A stretch of DNA of 24,710 nt from a virus, in IMG/VR virus record IMGVR_UViG_3300028654_000007, positions 1 to 24,710 of that record. One strand, given 5' to 3'. Below, piece after piece: positions 6,253-11,795 of this stretch (position 1 is the stretch's first letter; each line of letters starts with the position of its first letter). The translations under genes were made by a program, and so were the position numbers. The notes below the pieces were generated by a model. It was given only the letters and a program-made list of their open reading frames with translations. It ran no database searches and was not told the DNA's origin.

Positions 6253-6695
6253 CACCGCTCACAATCACATATATCGCGTTTCTAGGCGTTCTTTTAGCAG
6301 TGTCAGTTTATGATGGCTACACAAAAAAGATTAAAAATTGGGTTAACTATGCCCTAATTATAGCGTCAATAACGACATCTTTAATATTCTCTCCAGAAAT
6401 ATGGATTAACTGGGTATTTTTAGACACAGTTGCCCTAGTACTGCTCGTATGGGGTACAGTAGGTCAGTTCGTGCTTGGGTCAGCTGACTTCAAGCTGACC
6501 GTCGCACTCCTTCCCTTACTAGGAATCATTAATAATTATTTTATATTTCTAATATGGATCATATTCTTTTACGTAGTTCAGAACGCATTAATGTTATTTG
6601 TATTGAAAATTGTCAAGAAATCGTATTCAGTACCGTTTAGTTATCTGATAACTATTGCATTCGCATTTAGCGTTATGAATATACATTTATTTTGA
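6249..6695 (+). CDS. Type IV prepilin peptidase (A24 aspartic protease family)
   Basis: This 148-residue polytopic membrane protein has both catalytic motifs of A24 peptidases: SVYDGYTKKIKNW (D22, then K-I-x-N) after the first helix, and LGSADFKL (G77-x-x-D80-x-K) after the third. Five to six helices are visible, matching the short archaeal enzymes (PibD/FlaK/EppA type) that cleave class III signal peptides of pilins and archaellins. GSAD in place of GxGD is a mild variation. It closes the plus-strand operon. Candidate substrates here are the protein with N-terminus MNNKAQ (11493-11747) and perhaps the capsid protein. I know of few viruses described with one. Confidence 0.85.
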   Translation: MTPLTITYIAFLGVLLAVSVYDGYTKKIKNWVNYALIIASITTSLIFSPEIWINWVFLDTVALVLLVWGTVGQFVLGSADFKLTVALLPLLGIINNYFIFLIWIIFFYVVQNALMLFVLKIVKKSYSVPFSYLITIAFAFSVMNIHLF

Positions 6696-6899
6696 ACAAT
6701 TATCACAACACGTTCTTAATAACTTAGAATTATTATAATCGAAGTAATTAAATTGTCTTTGACATTGAGAGCATATTGAGAAACATTCTTTAACTTGTTT
6801 CCTACCACAGTCTCTACAAATTCTCGTCAATTCCTCGACGGAACCAGTCGTAGCGACAGATAGTAACTTACATCTCGTACACGTATATGTTATACTCAT
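6687..6899 (-). CDS. Double zinc-ribbon protein, 70 aa
   Basis: Four CxxC knuckles (CTRC, CRDC, CSQC, CDNC) form two tandem units of the same spacing as the mini zinc ribbon at 2412-2525. The N-terminus is MSITYTCTRCKLLS. The gene converges on the prepilin peptidase gene, overlapping it by 9 nt. Upstream lies a run of CTA/TAC triplets and GCGTATAGTAG, with no clear TATA box. It may be nucleic-acid binding or act on transcription; this is not established. Confidence 0.75.
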   Translation of the reverse strand: MSITYTCTRCKLLSVATTGSVEELTRICRDCGRKQVKECFSICSQCQRQFNYFDYNNSKLLRTCCDNCSK

Positions 6900-7011
6900 A
6901 ATCAGCTACTACTACTACCTTTAGACTACCTTACTACTATACGCCTTTAGGCTGAGCCTGAATGGAGGAGCTTGGTAGGTGTTAACTGCGTGTTTAACGC
7001 GCGCGAGCCGC
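6900..7011. other. Gene-free leader of the convergence region
   Basis: There is no open frame here. It holds a CTACTACTACTACC / CTTACTACTA triplet-like run at 6906-6941, two copies of CCTTTAG, a GTTAA/TTAAC inverted repeat and a GC-rich patch (TTAACGCGCGCGAGCCGC near 6992-7010) that is striking against the AT-rich background. It lies directly before the promoter at 7012. It could contain a BRE or an origin-related element; I cannot assign it. Confidence 0.4.
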
Positions 7012-7030
7012 AACATTTATATAGTTTGCT
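7012..7030 (+). promoter_or_regulatory. Strong promoter, duplicate of the capsid-gene promoter
   Basis: AACATTTATATAGTTTGCT is identical over 19 bases to 23286-23304 and continues with one mismatch then GATA (23 of 24 bases). The TATA core is TTTATATA. A start about 26 nt downstream would be near 7043-7045. No coding frame follows, so it appears to drive an untranslated RNA. Confidence 0.7.
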
Positions 7031-7042
7031 AGATACTTCACA

Positions 7043-7275
7043 GTATCTTGAACTCCGTAAGCCTGGGGAGTTTATATTTTTGAAACCCATAGTGTTAACT
7101 TCCTATGGGTCTTTATCTTCTGTCTGCACCTAAGCAGATGCCCGCCGATTAAAGAAGCGAGGGTCTTGTTCACTTTGTTAAGCCTTAGGAATCGCCGTCA
7201 GGTTTCGCTCAGTGAGCCGACTTCACTGTCGGAATCCGTTCATTGGGTTGCTTCGATGAGACAAGTTCCCTCGCG
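7043..7275 (+). ncRNA. Candidate structured viral noncoding RNA
   Basis: Behind the duplicated capsid promoter there is no gene but dense pairing. Hairpins: AACTCC/GGAGTT (7051-7056, 7067-7072), ACCCATAG/CTATGGGT (7085-7092, 7103-7110), TGTCTGC/GCAGATG with two G-U pairs (7121-7127, 7134-7140) and CCGAC/GTCGG (7217-7221, 7228-7232). A long-range helix GCGAGGG/CCCTCGC plus CTTGT/ACAAG (7157-7169 with 7261-7274) encloses the last domain. A further small hairpin AGATAC/GTATCT (7031-7048) spans the start, and its loop TTCACA resembles the TTCACT loop at 7222-7227. It matches no RNA family I recognise (not RNase P, SRP or tRNA-like). The hairpin at 7051-7072 followed by TTTATATTTTT could also be a terminator, giving a much shorter RNA. 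Confidence 0.55.
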
Positions 7276-7305
7276 GTTATGTGTTGTGTGTTTACTGATC
7301 GTGAA

Positions 7306-7401
7306 TTAGTCCATATCTATGTGAATCTTTCGTTCTGCTAAACAAGCAAACGGTTTATCTTTCTTACGCGCCTGTTCATAGCCAGTTTTTGTATTTTCCA
7401 T
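7306..7401 (-). CDS. Tiny basic protein, 31 aa
   Basis: ATG 7401 lies 3 nt after the stop of the upstream gene, and the frame ends at TAA 7306-7308. It begins MENTKTGYEQARKKDKPFAC, is hydrophilic and Lys/Arg-rich, with one Cys. It is the last gene of the virion-like operon. No motif. Confidence 0.55.
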   Translation of the reverse strand: MENTKTGYEQARKKDKPFACLAERKIHIDMD

Positions 7402-7403
7402 GT

Positions 7404-7727
7404 TTATCTATACTCCACAGTCAATCTAGCTGCGTCTTGAGTAATTGATGCGGACATTGGCTGTCCAGGAACTTTTGAGAAGAATGCGCCTGCATGTGGC
7501 AGACCGCGCGTGATTTGATTACCAACTTGATTAGCTTGGTTAGAAAATTGTTTTATCGTCGAGGCTCCACCCGACAATCCTTTAGAAGCATAACCTAAAC
7601 CTTTATTTGCAGCTTGGTTAACTCTATATGTGGTTGAACGCGTTCTAGCAATCTTATTAAAGAATAAGTCAGCTCTCGCTTGTTTATTCTGTTGAACTAA
7701 TGATTTGCTAGTCTGTGTTCGAGCCAT
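7404..7727 (-). CDS. Basic protein, 107 aa, possible DNA-binding virion protein
   Basis: It starts MARTQTSKSLVQQNKQARAD and is rich in Gln, Asn, Ser, Gly, Lys and Arg with almost no acidic residues. There is no membrane segment. Composition and place in the operon behind the surface glycoprotein would suit a nucleoprotein or minor virion protein (spindle-shaped viruses carry a small basic DNA-binding protein), but there is no sequence motif to prove it. The start is 2 nt after the preceding stop. Confidence 0.75.
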   Translation of the reverse strand: MARTQTSKSLVQQNKQARADLFFNKIARTRSTTYRVNQAANKGLGYASKGLSGGASTIKQFSNQANQVGNQITRGLPHAGAFFSKVPGQPMSASITQDAARLTVEYR

Positions 7728-7729
7728 TT

Positions 7730-7888
7730 TTATTGTGAGCCTGTTTTGATTGATACTTCTTTTTGTGAGCCTAGTTTTAGATTTGCGTTTGGTTTAGGTC
7801 CAATAAAGTCCTTACCTACTTCTAGTTTGATTCGTCTAGCTTCTTTGGAACGTAAATCCGAATCCACATTAAACATTTGTCCTTGCAT
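7730..7888 (-). CDS. Small basic protein, 52 aa
   Basis: ATG 7888 has a clear ribosome binding site (GAGGAGATAACC before it). The frame MQGQMFNVDSDLRSKEARRI... ends at TAA 7730-7732, two bases before the next start. It is Lys-rich with the Gly/Pro stretch FIGPKPNANLKLGS. Function unknown; part of the virion-like operon. Confidence 0.7.
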   Translation of the reverse strand: MQGQMFNVDSDLRSKEARRIKLEVGKDFIGPKPNANLKLGSQKEVSIKTGSQ

Positions 7889-7890
7889 GG

Positions 7891-8004
7891 TTATCTCCTC
7901 GTGTTATATTTTAATGGAGCATTAACGTGAGATTCTTTTTGACCTAAGATAGTTTTGCCTTTAAGAGGATTTTCAAAAAATTCCGTTGCGTCTTCTCCGT
8001 TCAT
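7891..8004 (-). CDS. 37-aa small protein, paralogue B
   Basis: The protein is MNGEDATEFFENPLKGK ... HVNAPLKYNTRR. ATG 8004 overlaps the stop of the upstream 37-aa gene (ATGA). The two align end to end: NGxDATxF near residue 2-10, a Pro-basic middle, then VNxPLxYNxR at the C-terminus. This marks a tandem duplication of a tiny gene. It is basic at the C-terminus and has no Cys or membrane segment. The conserved pattern between copies shows it is translated. Confidence 0.75.
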   Translation of the reverse strand: MNGEDATEFFENPLKGKTILGQKESHVNAPLKYNTRR

Positions 8005-8114
8005 CTTTGCCTCGCGTTATATCTTAGTGGTCCGTTAACGTTTCGTGAAGTCATACCTTTTCGTTTTCGTACTGGTGATTTGTAAAATCCTGTTGCGTCG
8101 TTTCCGTTAGACAT
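8001..8114 (-). CDS. 37-aa small protein, paralogue A
   Basis: The protein begins MSNGNDATGFYKSPVRKRKG and ends VNGPLRYNARQR. ATG 8114 overlaps the upstream TAA (TAATG), and its TGA overlaps the next ATG. It is a paralogue of the 7891-8004 product with the same length and the shared pattern NGxDATxF ... VNxPLxYNxR. The middle is more basic (KSPVRKRK), which could contact DNA or capsid. Function unknown. Confidence 0.75.
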   Translation of the reverse strand: MSNGNDATGFYKSPVRKRKGMTSRNVNGPLRYNARQR

Positions 8115-8251
8115 TAGTTAACGCCCAACAATTTGTGTTTTTTGCTTGTCATTTCCTTAATTTGATCGTCTGACGTCCCGCAAGGGATTTTGTCGCCATC
8201 AAAAATCTTCTTTTGATGGTTCTCGTCGTGATAATTAATTCCTAGCACCAT
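8114..8251 (-). CDS. Small hydrophilic protein, 45 aa
   Basis: It begins MVLGINYHDENHQKKIFDGD and ends KKHKLLGVN. ATG 8251 sits about 27 nt after the centre of a TATA box (8274-8282), so the mRNA is probably leaderless. The stop overlaps the next start. It contains one Cys and is Lys- and Asp-rich; no motif. It opens a sub-operon of six small genes down to 7306. Confidence 0.65.
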   Translation of the reverse strand: MVLGINYHDENHQKKIFDGDKIPCGTSDDQIKEMTSKKHKLLGVN

Positions 8252-8273
8252 GTTTAATTATTCTGTCATTACT

Positions 8274-8282
8274 AATTTAAAT
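8274..8282 (-). promoter_or_regulatory. TATA box for the small-gene sub-operon
   Basis: On the minus strand the sequence is CATATTTAAATTAG. The expected start near 8252 coincides with ATG 8251, giving a leaderless message for the six small genes 8251-7306. It lies in the 48-nt gap after the 89-aa membrane gene. Confidence 0.5.
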
Positions 8283-8299
8283 ATGTTTGTGTTTTTGGT

Positions 8300-8569
8300 T
8301 CACTTAACAAACGACCTATAAAGTGCAATCGCTAGTGCGAGTGCAGTAACTAATATTGCATAACCCATTAATCCATATGTTGCGAAACCGTATACGGCAA
8401 GTATCGAAACAATTAGTTCTATTATAAGTCCTACCATGCTTCCTTCTAGTCCTGCAAGTAACATCACGACGATAACTATGATTAATAAAAGTGCAAAAAT
8501 ATATCCTGGTTGTCCAAATACAACCGTTAGTCCGGCATATAGTTGGTCGAATATTGGCAGCGAGCTCAT
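8300..8569 (-). CDS. Polytopic membrane protein, 89 aa
   Basis: Three hydrophobic helices are visible: about residues 23-42, 44-62 and 66-84, the last followed by a short basic tail RSFVK. The N-terminus is MSSLPIFDQLYAG. The start overlaps the preceding stop by one base. It has almost no polar loops. In this position (after the surface glycoprotein and the 171-aa protein) it is likely a virion membrane or assembly component. The family is not recognised. Confidence 0.8.
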   Translation of the reverse strand: MSSLPIFDQLYAGLTVVFGQPGYIFALLLIIVIVVMLLAGLEGSMVGLIIELIVSILAVYGFATYGLMGYAILVTALALAIALYRSFVK

Positions 8570-9084
8570 TAGAATGATGACCCCCTTAAGAATTCTAATA
8601 CGCCTATCACGAACAAAGTCTCGACGACAATTATTATGAAGTACGATATAAAGTACGGGACGTTAAGCGCAGCTAACATGAATGGTACAGGCAACCCTGT
8701 CATAAATATACAGAATCCAGCGACCATTTTAATCAAGTCCAAGAACGCTAAACCGTTGCTGACAAATGCTCCAACGACACCTGAGTTAGGCGTGACAGTA
8801 TTATTTGCAGCGTAAAAGAATGTTTGAGACGTTGAATTACCACTAGCTAACGCAATCACACCACCAGTAGGCATAATTGCCGACGAGTTCGGTCCCGTGA
8901 TTCCTGCAGCTAAATTTGCGCGACATTGTTGATATGCTGATTTAAGCAAACCTGAATCATAGAAAAAGTCCATGACTTGAGTACCTATACTATCACCGTT
9001 AAACGATGCACAAATTTGGGTACTGTACATATACATAACTGCATTTAAGACGAGAATGAATATCAATAACCATTTCGTGTTCAT
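8569..9084 (-). CDS. Membrane protein with signal-anchor and three C-terminal helices, 171 aa
   Basis: The N-terminal hydrophobic segment (about 4-22, MNTKWLLIFILVLNAVMYMY) is followed by an exposed region of about 90 residues with two Cys and sequons NSS, NST and NNT. Two or three helices follow near 113-135 and 141-165, and the protein ends EFLRGSSF. It starts 3 nt after the 802-residue glycoprotein stops, so a complex between them in the virion membrane is plausible. Unknown family. Confidence 0.8.
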   Translation of the reverse strand: MNTKWLLIFILVLNAVMYMYSTQICASFNGDSIGTQVMDFFYDSGLLKSAYQQCRANLAAGITGPNSSAIMPTGGVIALASGNSTSQTFFYAANNTVTPNSGVVGAFVSNGLAFLDLIKMVAGFCIFMTGLPVPFMLAALNVPYFISYFIIIVVETLFVIGVLEFLRGSSF

Positions 9085-9087
9085 CTT

Positions 9088-11496
9088 TTAGCCGACTCCA
9101 AGTAATTCTACAACTACTATGATTGCTCCAATTAATAATATAAATGTTAGCAAAAATACAGGTATTGAAAACAAGTAACCAAAGAATCCAAATGTGCATA
9201 AGGCGACAGTTGCTAATATCTGACCAGTAATATTGTATGCTCTGAATCCAAGTATGACACATATTGAAAGGAATATCCATAAAAATATCCTGTATATTGG
9301 ATCCATGTTATTCGCAAGCCAGTCGCGAAGCTCGTCGGTAGTTCCCGAATATGGACCGCTAACGATATTATAGTTATATGGCACTGTGAACGTGGTATAG
9401 TTTTGTTTAGTGAAGAAATACTCGACGTTAAGTACGGTTCCATTATATGGAGTTAGATTAAGTGGTACGGACACTAAACCTCCGCTAGCGTTTGTCGAGT
9501 TAATTCGCGCGAGTAACTGATGACCTAGCGTGTAAATATTTATACCCCAGTTAGTTAAATTAGTTCCTGAATACGGGCTTACAGTTAAATTAAACATCAT
9601 TGTCTGATTATAGTACAAGTCGAATCCACTTGGCTGAATCAAATAGTTAACAAATGAAGCTATGTTGCTATTAGGATTTGTTTGGCTAGTCGGATTCATA
9701 ACTATCGAATACGCATTAGACGCCAAATAATTGACGAGGTTTACCGTAGTGTATCCATTTAATGACGAAGTTGTCGACGTGTAAACGCCTTGTAACAAAT
9801 TACAAACAACAGTTCCAGTAACGTCAGATGTGCCAGTACAAACAGTTGTCATTGTACCGTTAACAAATTGCTGAACATTTACGTTAGCGTTAGCAATTCT
9901 GTTTTGGTTCGGGTCTTGGATAGTGTATGTAATAACACTTGCAGACGGTTGCATGTAACATGTGAATGGCGACGGCGTTTGTGTTACTAAAGGATAAGTA
10001 TATGAGTATGTAGCGTTAGCAAATCCTGACGACTCCTGACACATGACACTGTATGTTGAACCAGGACTCAAACCAGATATGTTAAACGTACCATTTATTC
10101 CTGAGAAGTTAACTTGTGTGGTTGCATTCTGGAATAATACAGTTCCCGACGGAGGAGAATATATTAAACTAGCGTTAACTGTGTTAACGAAATTAACTTG
10201 TTGATAACCCATCGGATACATTTGTACTGATAAATTAGTTTGGTTTTGTGATAATGTGATTGTGCCTTGTGCGTTAAAATAACCAGGAGCAGAAAGAGTG
10301 TAATTGTAAGATACTGAGTATGTTAAATTATCTTGTATGATTCCGTTTGTCGTCGAGTGTCCCGAAACAAAGTTATATGTAACGTTTGCGATTTGTTCAG
10401 AGAACGTATTTATCGTTGCGCCAGTGATACTATTTTTAGTTGTGAAGTTAAGTGAGGCGTTATATGGAAAGTTAGGAGTGAAATCATTGGTGATATTAGA
10501 TAACGCTCCGACGGTAACAGTATCATTGATTAAATAATATCCAGCTTTGTTGAACGTGATGTTATAAGTTCCAGCAGCGAGCCTTAAGAACTGTCCTACA
10601 GTATTGGCAATTGTTTGCAATGGAGCAGAAAGAGTGCCACCTGAATAAGCGAGGTTAGTACCTGTGACTACTTCAGGAATTGGATTAGTATAAACTTCCG
10701 CTTGCCACATTAAGTCGGCGAGATTGCTAGAGATATTATAATTGAGAGATGTTTGCGGAAAGTATCCACCATTATCAGAACAATTTAAAGTTATATTGGC
10801 GAGTCCAGTATAATTAGTTAATATTGTTGTGTTTAGTTGTCCTGTTGTCGTTGAGTAATTGTAATTTGAACCGTTGCTTAAATTAATTATTGCGCTTAAA
10901 TTGTAAAGAGTTACTCCGTTATAATAATCGTTCGCGGTTATTGTGAAATTACCAGGAGGAATAACATCAAAAGTAATATTCTGGAATCCCCAGATTTGAT
11001 TAGTTACTCCAGTAGGTTGAGTATTAGTATTATTATACGCACCACCAGTAATATTAATTATACTACCTACATAGGGAAATGGTAGACTAGCACCACCATT
11101 ACTTGCATACTGTATAGTTCCTGCGCCAGCAACATAGTATGCTAAGTAATAACGTTCACCTGCATAAACATTATATTTTTGTGACGAGAAGTTTGCAACG
11201 CCAGAAACCCATGTTGCATTAGCTACACGAGTGAAAACATTACTTACATTTTTCAATAGATAAACTTGATTACATTCAGTGCACGCAGTACTTATATTAG
11301 ATATCGCTGAGTTAAGCGTTGCATTTTGGTTTACTATAAATGTTCCACCTGTGAAATAACCAGCTAGTGCGGATTGTGTTAATGTTTGTTGCGACGTTAC
11401 ATTATCAACATAATTTTTATTTGCAGCACTAACCAGTGGCACGGCGAAGAAGATTAATAGAGACATTATAATTAATATTGAGAACTTATTCTTCAT
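9088..11496 (-). CDS. Large surface glycoprotein, 802 aa, likely spike or adhesin
   Basis: A signal peptide (about residues 1-24, ending PLVSA) precedes about 700 residues rich in Asn, Thr, Ser and Tyr with dozens of NxT/NxS sequons. Repeated beta-sandwich-like segments (for example PGNFTITANDYYNG, AGTYNITFNKAGYYLI, DPNQNRIANANVNV) resemble carboxypeptidase-regulatory or Ig-like domains. The C-terminal 75 residues form about three membrane helices. Such a protein would stand on the virion or cell surface and bind the host. The ATG overlaps the stop of the 84-aa gene (ATGA). The 215-aa protein at 23717 has the same plan at smaller size. Confidence 0.85.
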   Translation of the reverse strand: MKNKFSILIIMSLLIFFAVPLVSAANKNYVDNVTSQQTLTQSALAGYFTGGTFIVNQNATLNSAISNISTACTECNQVYLLKNVSNVFTRVANATWVSGVANFSSQKYNVYAGERYYLAYYVAGAGTIQYASNGGASLPFPYVGSIINITGGAYNNTNTQPTGVTNQIWGFQNITFDVIPPGNFTITANDYYNGVTLYNLSAIINLSNGSNYNYSTTTGQLNTTILTNYTGLANITLNCSDNGGYFPQTSLNYNISSNLADLMWQAEVYTNPIPEVVTGTNLAYSGGTLSAPLQTIANTVGQFLRLAAGTYNITFNKAGYYLINDTVTVGALSNITNDFTPNFPYNASLNFTTKNSITGATINTFSEQIANVTYNFVSGHSTTNGIIQDNLTYSVSYNYTLSAPGYFNAQGTITLSQNQTNLSVQMYPMGYQQVNFVNTVNASLIYSPPSGTVLFQNATTQVNFSGINGTFNISGLSPGSTYSVMCQESSGFANATYSYTYPLVTQTPSPFTCYMQPSASVITYTIQDPNQNRIANANVNVQQFVNGTMTTVCTGTSDVTGTVVCNLLQGVYTSTTSSLNGYTTVNLVNYLASNAYSIVMNPTSQTNPNSNIASFVNYLIQPSGFDLYYNQTMMFNLTVSPYSGTNLTNWGINIYTLGHQLLARINSTNASGGLVSVPLNLTPYNGTVLNVEYFFTKQNYTTFTVPYNYNIVSGPYSGTTDELRDWLANNMDPIYRIFLWIFLSICVILGFRAYNITGQILATVALCTFGFFGYLFSIPVFLLTFILLIGAIIVVVELLGVG

Positions 11497-11747
11497 CCGC
11501 CACCTTTAACCGCAGTCAAACCTATGAACAACGCCCCCAGTAATGCCCAGAAGCCCCAGAGTAATTGATCTAATCCGTAAATGATAATTCTATTTAATGG
11601 TGACGCCGCAACATATCCTGACTGGTCGTTAATTGCGTTTAATCTATACGTCTCAATTGACGGTTGCATCGCCCACAAAATAAGCCCGAAAGCTATAACG
11701 ATGAGAATAGCTGTAAAGACTCCAGCCATTTGCGCTTTATTATTCAT
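11493..11747 (-). CDS. Membrane protein with class-III-signal-like N-terminus, 84 aa
   Basis: The N-terminus MNNKAQMAGVFTAILIVIAF has a short basic lead ending Lys-Ala, then Gln and a long hydrophobic helix. This is the layout of archaeal class III (pilin-type) signals cleaved between Ala/Gly and Gln. A second helix covers about 59-80. The start of the virion-like operon, it precedes the 802-residue glycoprotein. With a prepilin peptidase encoded on the same genome it is the best candidate substrate, but N-terminal style alone does not prove cleavage. It could instead be an ordinary two-helix membrane protein. Confidence 0.8.
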   Translation of the reverse strand: MNNKAQMAGVFTAILIVIAFGLILWAMQPSIETYRLNAINDQSGYVAASPLNRIIIYGLDQLLWGFWALLGALFIGLTAVKGGG

Positions 11748-11777
11748 TGTCGGTATTGTGCGTTAATATATTCGACA

Positions 11778-11788
11778 CTTTAAATAAT
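11778..11788 (-). promoter_or_regulatory. TATA box of the glycoprotein operon
   Basis: The minus strand reads AAATTATTTAAAGTG. The expected start near 11757 gives a leader of about 10 nt before ATG 11747. A second AT-rich stretch (ATATTAACG, 11763-11770) is too close to the ATG to be the TATA box. Confidence 0.45.
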
Positions 11789-11795
11789 TTTGTGT

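Noticed and set aside
7043-7275. RNase P RNA, SRP RNA or group I/II intron for the structured region
   Set aside because: The hallmark conserved sequences of those RNAs are not visible; the helices do not match their layouts.
8999-9443. Minus-strand open frames overlapping the 3' end of the surface glycoprotein gene
   Set aside because: Shadow frames without ribosome sites; the glycoprotein and the 171-aa gene account for the region fully.
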